Source of the DNA: Bacteroidota bacterium
GTDB taxonomy: Bacteria; Bacteroidota; Bacteroidia; Chitinophagales; Chitinophagaceae
Length of the DNA: 5,295 nt
Assembly (NCBI GenBank): GCA_023390215.1
Contig: JAEWDG010000097.1
Span: forward strand, 1 to 5,295
Direction: 5' to 3'
Of the stretch, positions 1-5,295 are shown piece by piece. The translations under genes were made by a program, and so were the position numbers. Every line of letters starts with the position of its first letter. Position 1 is the stretch's first letter. The notes below the pieces were generated by a model. The model was not told the origin of the DNA. It saw only the letters and a program-made list of their open reading frames with translations, and ran no database searches.

Positions 1-52
1 TAATTATATTAATAAAAAATCTCATCTTCGATCACCACATCTTATGAATTAA

Positions 53-84
53 TTGCTGACCCGGTTTTTAAAATTATAAATCTG
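53..84 (+). promoter_or_regulatory. Possible Bacteroidota-type promoter (-33 TTG / -7 TAnnTTTG-like)
   Basis: TTG at 53-55 is followed after 21 bases by TAAATCTG at 77-84, one mismatch from the Bacteroidota -7 consensus TAnnTTTG, with an acceptable spacing. The surrounding 88 bases are AT-rich and hold no gene. The problem is position: transcription would begin almost at the ATG at 89, giving a leaderless message or implying the later ATG at 113. Short degenerate motifs like this arise by chance in AT-rich DNA, so this is only a candidate. Confidence 0.25.
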
Positions 85-88
85 CTAT

Positions 89-598
89 ATGATTTCCGGT
101 CCAAAAGCATTAATGATTGCTGTTACACTTTCAACAGCTATAAGAGTTTCCGCACAATTGCCTGGAGTTTCACCCCGTAGGGCTGCAAGCCATGCCCGGT
201 CTGCCGCGCGGGAGGCAAGGGATGTAACGGAAACAGTGAACGATGTGAATGATGCGGTAAACGCGATTTCTGATGCCAGGAAAACCATTGACAGCCTGGT
301 TGCAAATGATAAGTCAAAAACGAAAGGCAAAGTACATTTTCTGTTTATGGGCGTTTCGATGGAGGATGCATCACTCAGTACTGTTGAAGAAGCGCTTAAA
401 AAAATAGAAGATGTTTCAGAAGTAAGCAAAGTCGCGAAAACCGGGTCCATAGCCATCCAGATGAATACAGAACTTAATCCCTATGATATCTGGAAGAAGA
501 TGCCCAAATCCGTTCAACGATCTTTTTTTGTTCACGATAAGGATCAACTCAATATTGTGTTGTTGAATAAAATTCCGCCCCCTAAGCCGAAGAAATAA
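89..598 (+). CDS. Small exported protein of unknown function with a C-terminal ferredoxin-like (beta-alpha-beta) domain
   Basis: I do not recognise this 169-residue protein. The N-terminus looks like a signal peptide: Lys6, a hydrophobic stretch around residues 7-17, then VSAQ with likely cleavage before Gln23, as is common in Bacteroidota; the product is probably periplasmic or surface-exposed. Residues 30-70 are charged, Ala-rich and helical (RRAASHARSAAREARD, then VNDVNDAVNAISDARK), perhaps a short coiled coil. From about residue 80 the pattern suggests strand (KVHFLFMGVS), helix (STVEEALKKIEDV), strand (SIAIQMN), helix (NPYDIWKKMPKSVQ), strand (QLNIVLLN), reminiscent of a ferredoxin-like or HMA-type fold. 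It lacks the CxxC metal site of heavy-metal domains and has no cysteine at all. The tail is PPPKPKK. ATG 89 is preferred to ATG 113 because the later start leaves an uncharged, too-short signal peptide. The fold is inferred by eye; the function is unknown. Confidence 0.72.
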   Translation: MISGPKALMIAVTLSTAIRVSAQLPGVSPRRAASHARSAAREARDVTETVNDVNDAVNAISDARKTIDSLVANDKSKTKGKVHFLFMGVSMEDASLSTVEEALKKIEDVSEVSKVAKTGSIAIQMNTELNPYDIWKKMPKSVQRSFFVHDKDQLNIVLLNKIPPPKPKK

Positions 599-600
599 AA

Positions 601-780
601 ATTAATTACGCCGAAGTCTTTTACGAGCTTGTCAATAAATGTGACGACCTCTTCACCTGCAGTTAAATTGATATTGGCTGAAAATTCAGGGGAATAATGA
701 TGCGGTCAAATGGATTGAAGCGCGCTTGCGATAGCATCGGTTATGTTATTGATTCCGGGAAAATTAGAGTACACCTTCAA
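601..780 (-). pseudogene. Possible remnant of a short-chain dehydrogenase/reductase (internal fragment)
   Basis: The bases between the two plus-strand genes contain a minus-strand frame that is open from 780 to 601 except for one TGA at 706-708. Its last part, TAGEEVVTFIDKLVKDFG then VIN (positions 663 to 601), resembles the SDR segment in which a helix ending in FGxID leads into the NNAG strand. The upstream part (DAIASALQSI, stop, PHHYSPEF) could correspond to the preceding helix. Neither the glycine-rich N-terminal motif, NNAG nor the YxxxK catalytic site is present. The similarity stops right beside the stop codon of the exported-protein gene (598), suggesting a deletion or insertion boundary. 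No start codon serves it. An alternative is a C-terminal cytochrome-c-like helix (INLTAxE...), which fits less of the sequence. Chance is also possible, as the resemblance covers only about 25 residues. Confidence 0.27.
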
Positions 781-791
781 CTAATAAACGT

Positions 792-1246
792 ATGCAAAAC
801 ATTACCAAAACTGACAATCTTCAAAACAGTATCGGGTATTTATTTATTGGCATCTGGATCTGCGCCCTCATAGGTTTTCATAATACCTACACTGTTTTTT
901 TTCCTTCATTTAAAGGGTTTCGCTGGCAACAACATTTCCATGGAATTATGCTGATGAGTTGGTTCGCAATGCTGATCATCCAGCATTTCTAATGATCGGA
1001 CCCGGGTTGGGCAGGGCGATGATCATTTTCGGGGGCGTCCCTTTTCCTTCAGCGGTCACGATCGCTTATTATGTATCGGAAGCACTTGCGCTGATTTTTT
1101 TACTGAATGACCTGAGGAAAGGTGCGAACATAAAACCATTTTTGACAATCCTGGTTGTGCTGGTTATTAATCATTTTATCTGGGCTTCTCAGGATGCTGT
1201 TTGGTGGCAGAAAATAGCCAAATGGTTTGTTACAGTTACTTTCTAA
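792..1246 (+). pseudogene. Frameshifted, probably internally deleted multi-pass membrane protein
   Basis: Two overlapping frames appear to be halves of one small integral membrane protein. The first (792-992) has hydrophobic segments at about residues 14-32 and 50-64, separated by FHNTYTVFFPSFKGF and QQHFHGIMLMSWF, a style I recall from uncharacterised Bacteroidota membrane proteins; it stops at TAA 990-992. The second frame, from about 983 to 1246, gives LMIGPGLGRAMIIFGG, another membrane helix (YYVSEALALIFLL), LNDLRKG, a third helix (FLTILVVLVINHFIWA) and the C-terminus AKWFVTVTF. It has no convincing start of its own, only TTG at 959. Adding one C in the CAGCATTTCTA stretch (981-991) would read IIQPFLMIGPGLG and give a single protein of about 151 residues. 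Relatives as I remember them exceed 200 residues, with extra helices where these halves meet, so an internal deletion is likely too. Function unknown. A sequencing error could explain the frameshift but not the short length. Confidence 0.6.
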
Positions 1247-1263
1247 TCAAAAGTATCATGCTT

Positions 1264-1767
1264 TCAAACGAAAAAATTGAAATCCGCTGATCTTTCCCAG
1301 GGCCCTTTCAGATAAAGCCAGGAGGTTAATCCAATAGCGCGTATTTCCCTGTCGGCATATGTGTCGGAGAGTTTTTCCAAACTTTGCATTGCTTTGAATG
1401 CAGTTACCTTATTCTGGATGGTAATATGCGGCCATAATTTTTGTCTGTCCTGATTGATCAGCCAGGGTTCCAATGCCTGTTGCATATCCCGGTGCATGTC
1501 AATTAATTCATTCGAAATGACCTCAATGGCAACGCCGTTACCGATGTTTTTTAATCCATTGCTCCGCATAGCAAAGCTGGGTCGCGAAGAAAAATGCCTG
1601 AGCAGATCAGTGACTGCGGGCATGTTTGAAGGAAGCTTATGAAAAAGTGTAAGATGCGCATCGAGGAAATTCAGGTGCGCGGGAAAATATTCTTTTCTTA
1701 ATTCATTGAACATTGATTGGCTTTCTTCATCGATACGCAACGTAACGATCAAAGGTGCTTCGCTCAT
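1264..1767 (-). CDS. 2'-5' RNA ligase family protein (2H phosphoesterase superfamily)
   Basis: This 167-residue protein carries the two HxT/S signatures that define 2H phosphoesterases: His38-Leu-Thr40 (in AHLTLFHKLP) and His114-Ile-Thr116 (in WPHITIQNKV). The spacing of about 75 residues and the length are normal for the LigT-like/2_5_RNA_ligase2 group. In known members the two histidines sit at the centre of a bilobal fold and act on 2'-5' or cyclic phosphodiester bonds in RNA or nucleotides. The substrate here cannot be told. No signal peptide or membrane segment, so cytoplasmic. It is the last gene of the minus-strand cluster. Its ATG overlaps the aminotransferase stop as ATGA, with a GCGGAAGC stretch just upstream that could act as a weak ribosome site, so translation is probably coupled. 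The gene ends 17 bp from the end of the convergent membrane pseudogene, and I see no clear terminator hairpin between them. Confidence 0.88.
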   Translation of the reverse strand: MSEAPLIVTLRIDEESQSMFNELRKEYFPAHLNFLDAHLTLFHKLPSNMPAVTDLLRHFSSRPSFAMRSNGLKNIGNGVAIEVISNELIDMHRDMQQALEPWLINQDRQKLWPHITIQNKVTAFKAMQSLEKLSDTYADREIRAIGLTSWLYLKGPWERSADFNFFV

Positions 1768-2990
1768 GCTTCCGCTTCAGCCATTCTGGGTTTCATTTCT
1801 GTGCGGCCAGGATAAACTTTTAGTGCCGCGGCCAGGCAATCCATCGCTTTATGAATCGCGTCCACATTTAATACATATGCAAGTCGAACTTCCTGTTTGC
1901 CTAATCCCGGCGTGGAATAAAACCCGGAGGCAGGAGCAACCATTACCGTTTCGCCGTTATGCTCAAATGATTCAAGCAGCCATTGCGCGAATTTGTCGCA
2001 ATCATCTATGGGCAATCTTGCCATCGCATAAAAAGCGCCTCCCGGATTGGGGCAAAAAACGCCCGGCATTTCGTTCAGTCTTTTTACAAGGCTATCCCGG
2101 CGCAGTTTGTATTCTGTTTTTGTGGTATCAAAATAATTTTCAGGAAGATCCACCGCAGCTTCGCCCAGTACCTGCGCATAAAACGGCGGGCTCAATCTGG
2201 CCTGTGCGAATTTCATCGCAGCATCCAGCACCTGTTTATTTTTGGTTACAAACGCACCAATTCGTCCGCCACAGGCACTGTATCTTTTACTGATTGTATC
2301 CATTAAGATAACATGCTGTTCTGCACCTTTAAGATGCATCGCACTAACATGCTCAGCACCGTAGCAGAATTCCCTGTAGGCTTCATCCGCAAAAAGGAAA
2401 AGATCATGTTTCAGAACGATGTCTTTGAGTGTATTCATTTCTTCTGCGCTGTAAAGATAACCTGTTGGGTTGTTGGGGTTACAAACAACGATGGCTTTGG
2501 TTTTTGCTGTGATCGCCTTTTCAAAATCTGCGATCGGGGGAAGTGCAAAGCCAGATTCGATGCTGCTGCTGATCGGAACAACTTTTACATCCGCCTGTAT
2601 GGCAAAGCCGTTATAATTCGCATAAAACGGTTCGGGTATGATCACTTCGTCACCGGCATCAAGGCAGGCCATAAAACCGAAAAGTATAGCTTCACTTCCT
2701 CCGGTGGTAACGATGATCTCAGAAGGATCAACGTCGATCCTGTTCCTGCGATAATACTCTACTAATTTTTTGCGGTAACTTTCATTTCCTGCACTATGAC
2801 TGTATTCAAGAACCTTTATGATGCAATTTTTCACTGCATCAAGGATCGAAGGCGGTGTTTCAATATCCGGTTGACCGATATTGAGATGATATACTTTAGT
2901 ACCCCGTTTTTTTGCTGCTTCTGCAAACGGAACGAGTTTGCGTATAGGCGATGCGGGCATCTCTTTGCCCCTGTTACTGATGCTAAGCAT
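1764..2990 (-). CDS. Class I/II PLP-dependent aminotransferase (fold type I)
   Basis: This cytoplasmic enzyme of 408 residues would transfer an amino group between an amino acid and a 2-oxo acid. Fold type I landmarks occur in order: HLNIGQPD (35-42), TTGGSEAI (95-102, phosphate-binding loop), PFYANY (121-126, Phe/Tyr stacking on the PLP ring), NPNNPTG (171-177), ADEAYREF with Asp202 contacting the PLP nitrogen, SKRYSACGGRIG with Lys235 as the Schiff-base lysine and Arg243 near the cofactor phosphate, and VRLAY with Arg369 as the expected substrate carboxylate anchor. All catalytic residues are present and the length is usual. The group is often labelled aspartate aminotransferase, but I cannot identify a side-chain-binding arginine that would prove dicarboxylate specificity, so no gene symbol is given. 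It starts 23 bp after pgl and its stop overlaps the next gene by 4 bp. The last 12 or so residues (TEMKPRMAEAEA) are a low-complexity tail beyond the fold. Confidence 0.93.
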   Translation of the reverse strand: MLSISNRGKEMPASPIRKLVPFAEAAKKRGTKVYHLNIGQPDIETPPSILDAVKNCIIKVLEYSHSAGNESYRKKLVEYYRRNRIDVDPSEIIVTTGGSEAILFGFMACLDAGDEVIIPEPFYANYNGFAIQADVKVVPISSSIESGFALPPIADFEKAITAKTKAIVVCNPNNPTGYLYSAEEMNTLKDIVLKHDLFLFADEAYREFCYGAEHVSAMHLKGAEQHVILMDTISKRYSACGGRIGAFVTKNKQVLDAAMKFAQARLSPPFYAQVLGEAAVDLPENYFDTTKTEYKLRRDSLVKRLNEMPGVFCPNPGGAFYAMARLPIDDCDKFAQWLLESFEHNGETVMVAPASGFYSTPGLGKQEVRLAYVLNVDAIHKAMDCLAAALKVYPGRTEMKPRMAEAEA

Positions 2991-3013
2991 GATGTAAAGA
3001 TACTTCGTTCCGG

Positions 3014-3739
3014 TTAACTCCGCTTTTCCAGGCCACTAGCCGCCTCCTGGTCGAGATACCAGTAAAGATGTCCGCTATGTGGTTGTACCATTGCAGCGGG
3101 TAAGCTCATGTCTTTATCGGTCAACAATTTATTAACGACCGATGCTTTGGAAGATCCTGTTGCGAGGAAAGCAATATTTTCTGCCTGGTTGATCAGTGTA
3201 TAGGTAAAACTGAGGCGGTATGTATTTTTAGACTGAACATACACTGCTTTTACGAGGGCCGTTCTTTCCTGGAGGATATCCGTTCCGGGAAAAAGTGAAG
3301 CCGTATGTCCATCTTCTCCAATACCCAGTAAGATGAGATCAAATATAGCCAGGTCATCAAACATGTTTACGATAGCGGCCTCATACATTCTTGCTGAAAC
3401 ATCAGGGTCAAGGCTGGTGTCGGGAGTAAGCACCTGAGTTTCCGGTATAGGAATGTGTCTGATCAGCGTCTCTATCGCCATACCTACATTGCTTTCAGGA
3501 TCCGTACGCGGCACGTAACGTTCATCACTCCACGAAATCCAGGTCTTGCGCCACTCAATGCGGTATATATATTCCGGTGAGGCTAACAACGTGTACAATT
3601 TCCTGGGCGTATTCCCGCCGGAAAGTGCAATGGTGAATCTGCCCCTTGCGTTAATGGCATTGGCAGCGATATCAATGATCTTCTCTGCCAGTGCTTCTAT
3701 TGTGCTGTCAGCAGATGGATAAATATGTTTGTTATTCAT
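3014..3739 (-). CDS. pgl: 6-phosphogluconolactonase
   Basis: Pgl hydrolyses 6-phosphogluconolactone, the product of Zwf, to 6-phosphogluconate: step two of the oxidative pentose phosphate pathway, in the cytoplasm. The 241-residue product has the expected SugarP_isomerase-type (NagB-like) motifs: ALSGGNTPRKLY (38-49) for phosphate binding, WSDERYVP (70-77), and the signature GIGEDGHTASLFPG (139-152) containing the Asp and His implicated in catalysis. LATGSSKA follows near residue 192 and a PAAMVQPH segment lies near the C-terminus, as in the family. Length is typical (230-250). The ATG at 3739 is chosen because homology begins soon after it (MNNKHIYPS) and an A-rich run precedes it; an upstream in-frame ATG at 3781 would add 14 non-homologous residues lying inside zwf. 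The start overlaps the zwf stop by 8 bp, which points to translational coupling with the enzyme making its substrate. Confidence 0.96.
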   Translation of the reverse strand: MNNKHIYPSADSTIEALAEKIIDIAANAINARGRFTIALSGGNTPRKLYTLLASPEYIYRIEWRKTWISWSDERYVPRTDPESNVGMAIETLIRHIPIPETQVLTPDTSLDPDVSARMYEAAIVNMFDDLAIFDLILLGIGEDGHTASLFPGTDILQERTALVKAVYVQSKNTYRLSFTYTLINQAENIAFLATGSSKASVVNKLLTDKDMSLPAAMVQPHSGHLYWYLDQEAASGLEKRS

Positions 3740-5252
3740 TTTTCTTTTTATCAAAGGGCATGGCGATCCAGCTTTTTCCATCCCTTGCGATCAGTGCTTC
3801 GGCGTCTTCCGGACCCTGCATTCCCGACGCGTAGTTTGGAAAATTCACGGAAGGATTAGCAGCCCATGTTTCAATTACCGGCATAAGGATCTTCCATGCC
3901 GCTTCCACCTGATCTGCGCGCATAAATAAGGTGGCATCACCTTCCAGCACATCCAGCAACAAAGTTTCGTAAGCTTCAGGTGTACCTGTGGTGTATGAAC
4001 TTGAATAATCGAACAACATATCAACCGGGGTTAAATGCATATCCAGCCCCGGTCGTTTCGCCTGAAAACGGAGGCGTATGCCCATATCAGGTTGTATGTT
4101 CAGGATCAGTTTATTCGGTTGCCAGTTTTCTGTCGATGCTTCCGGAAATGCTTTATGTGGTACCGGTCTGAATTGAATGGTTATTACGCTGATGGTTTCA
4201 TGCATGCGCTTCCCTGTGCGTAGGTAGAAAGGAACATTTTGCCAGCGCCAGTTATCTACGAAAAATTTGAATGCCGCAAATGTTTCTGTATTCGATTGAG
4301 GGTCCACACCTTTTTCAGCCCGGTACGCCTTTACTTTTTTACCTTCCACCCATCCTCCATCATATTGACCGCGAACAGCATAATTATGTACATCCTGATG
4401 ATTGATCGGTCTGATGGCTTTCAGTACATCTACTTTTTTATTACGCACTTCGTCTGCATCGAAAGACAAAGGTGGCTCCATTGCGATGAGGCAGGCAAGT
4501 TGAAGCAGGTGATTTTGGATCATATCTCTCAATGCCCCTGCGGTTTCATAATATCCGCCACGGTCTTCTACGCCGATTTTTTCAGACACCGTGATCTGAA
4601 TATGATCGATGTAATTTCTGTTCCATAACGGTTCGAATAAAGCATTGGCAAAGCGGAAAGCCATGATGTTTTGAACAGTTTCTTTACCCAGATAATGATC
4701 GATGCGGTAGATCTGGCATTCATTGAATATGGCCAGTAGTTTTTTATTCAATGCCTGTGCTGAAGGGAGGTCTTTACCAAATGGCTTCTCCACCACGATC
4801 CGGCTTTTATGAATATCTTTTGCCAGCCCGGCTTTGCCAAGATTTGTAGCGATCAATTCAATGATGCCGGGAGGTATGGCCAGATAAAAAATGCGGGTGA
4901 TCGGTTTTTCCCAACTTTTTTCTGTCGTCTCAATTTCTTTTTTTAATGTGCTGTAAAAAGCAGTCTTGCCGAAATCTGCTGAACGGTAACTTATGTTATC
5001 TGAAAATGATTTCCATTTTTTTGCATCCGCTTTTCCCCGGCGTGAGAATTTGTTTACGCCTTCATGTAGTTTTTTCCGGTAAGCAAGATCTGTCATTTCC
5101 TGCCTGCCCAGTCCGAGTATATGAAACCGTTCCGGCAGGCGTCCATCGAGAAACAGGTTGAAAAGAGCAGGAATGAGTTTTCGCCAGGCAAGGTCGCCTG
5201 AGCCGCCAAAGATCGTGATGAGCGCTGCTTCTGCGGTCGTGTTGTTGTGCAT
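3732..5252 (-). CDS. zwf: Glucose-6-phosphate 1-dehydrogenase
   Basis: Zwf oxidises glucose 6-phosphate to 6-phosphogluconolactone with reduction of NADP+, the entry step of the oxidative pentose phosphate pathway. The 506-residue protein is full length. The Rossmann dinucleotide motif GGSGDLAWRKL lies at 16-26, followed by LGLGRQ (46-51), where Arg50 aligns with the 2'-phosphate-binding arginine of the Leuconostoc enzyme, consistent with NADP use. EKPFG (155-159) and the substrate signature RIDHYLGKE (183-191, with Asp185, His186 and Lys190) are intact. The catalytic base is expected to be His248 in RDMIQNHLLQL. FYLRTGKRM (342-350) is the conserved C-domain motif. The ATG at 5252 leaves a normal short leader before the first beta strand and is preceded by an AT-rich stretch rather than a Shine-Dalgarno site. 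It leads the visible cluster; its stop overlaps pgl by 8 bp. No odd residues seen. Confidence 0.98.
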   Translation of the reverse strand: MHNNTTAEAALITIFGGSGDLAWRKLIPALFNLFLDGRLPERFHILGLGRQEMTDLAYRKKLHEGVNKFSRRGKADAKKWKSFSDNISYRSADFGKTAFYSTLKKEIETTEKSWEKPITRIFYLAIPPGIIELIATNLGKAGLAKDIHKSRIVVEKPFGKDLPSAQALNKKLLAIFNECQIYRIDHYLGKETVQNIMAFRFANALFEPLWNRNYIDHIQITVSEKIGVEDRGGYYETAGALRDMIQNHLLQLACLIAMEPPLSFDADEVRNKKVDVLKAIRPINHQDVHNYAVRGQYDGGWVEGKKVKAYRAEKGVDPQSNTETFAAFKFFVDNWRWQNVPFYLRTGKRMHETISVITIQFRPVPHKAFPEASTENWQPNKLILNIQPDMGIRLRFQAKRPGLDMHLTPVDMLFDYSSSYTTGTPEAYETLLLDVLEGDATLFMRADQVEAAWKILMPVIETWAANPSVNFPNYASGMQGPEDAEALIARDGKSWIAMPFDKKKNE

Positions 5253-5264
5253 ATAAAATAATTT

Positions 5265-5295
5265 TTATGCTCCATTCTGTGTGGAAATTTCCGGG
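5265..5295 (-). CDS. gnd: Possible 3' end of 6-phosphogluconate dehydrogenase (partial, runs off the window)
   Basis: Read on the minus strand from the edge, one frame gives PGNFHTEWS, close to the conserved C-terminus of long-form 6-phosphogluconate dehydrogenase (E. coli Gnd ends in EGVFHTEWLD). gnd next to zwf-pgl on the same strand is a common arrangement, and the enzyme performs the next step, converting 6-phosphogluconate to ribulose 5-phosphate with NADPH release. Two cautions apply. Only about nine residues are visible. That frame also has no stop until 5062-5064, deep inside zwf, whereas a neighbouring frame (ending STQNGA) stops at TAA 5265-5267, 12 bp before zwf. Either a base is missing here, or the FHTEW resemblance is chance and an unknown gene ends at 5265. 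Confidence 0.35.
   Translation of the reverse strand, partial: PEISTQNGA

Noticed and set aside
85..456. Minus-strand open frame of 123 codons opposite the exported-protein gene
   Set aside because: Ser/Thr/Ala-rich antisense of a gene with a plausible signal peptide and domain pattern; no recognisable motif.
631..645. Small inverted repeat GTCA...TGAC as a terminator
   Set aside because: Only a 4 bp stem with no following T-run; not distinguishable from chance.
749..777. Promoter for the membrane pseudogene (TTG 749-751, TACACCTT)
   Set aside because: The -7 part mismatches the consensus at several fixed positions and the spacing is short.
1706..2765. Long plus-strand open frames (about 195, 107 and 150 codons) opposite the aminotransferase
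   Set aside because: They lie antisense to an intact aminotransferase with all catalytic motifs. Their products are Cys/His/Phe-rich and low-plausibility.
2991..3013. TATCTTTAC in the gap before the aminotransferase as an internal promoter
   Set aside because: Resembles a -7 box but has no TTG element at suitable spacing, and the start would fall at the ATG. Operon read-through is simpler.
3740..3781. Upstream start for pgl adding 14 residues
   Set aside because: The extra residues lie inside the zwf coding region and are not like the family N-terminus. ATG 3739 fits homology and usual length.
3729..4628. Plus-strand open frames opposite zwf
   Set aside because: Antisense shadows of a full-length, well-conserved enzyme; no domain resemblance.
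5093..5275. 60-codon minus-strand frame starting upstream of zwf
   Set aside because: It overlaps the zwf start in another frame and encodes no recognisable protein. zwf itself explains the region.

Overview
The window looks like Bacteroidota chromosomal DNA, probably a Chitinophagaceae-type organism. The evidence is A-rich translation starts without strong Shine-Dalgarno sites, a signal peptide ending in ...SAQ, moderate GC, and protein styles typical of the phylum. The family-level guess is inference. About 75% of the window is one minus-strand gene cluster. The plus-strand left end is sparser and partly decayed.

Left part (1-1246): a small exported protein of unknown function (89-598, +) is followed by an intergenic stretch of about 190 bp. 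That stretch carries a minus-strand reading frame resembling a broken internal piece of a short-chain dehydrogenase (601-780). Next comes a small multi-pass membrane protein gene (792-1246, +) interrupted by a frameshift, and probably also missing its middle, so I call it a pseudogene.

Right part (1264-5295, all minus strand, read right to left): a possible last few codons of a 6-phosphogluconate dehydrogenase (gnd) at the window edge, then glucose-6-phosphate dehydrogenase (zwf), 6-phosphogluconolactonase (pgl), a class I/II PLP aminotransferase, and a 2'-5' RNA ligase-like 2H phosphoesterase. zwf and pgl overlap by 8 bp. pgl and the aminotransferase are 23 bp apart. The aminotransferase and phosphoesterase overlap by 4 bp (ATGA). 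This is very likely one transcript. Zwf and Pgl carry out the first two steps of the oxidative pentose phosphate pathway (NADPH production, 6-phosphogluconate formation), and Gnd would be the third. The last two genes have no obvious role in that pathway and probably share only transcription.

I found no RNA genes, CRISPR arrays, insertion sequences or large repeats, and no convincing novel system. The points worth a second look are the frameshifted membrane gene, the dehydrogenase-like remnant, the reading-frame puzzle at the right edge, and the exported protein with a predicted ferredoxin-like fold.
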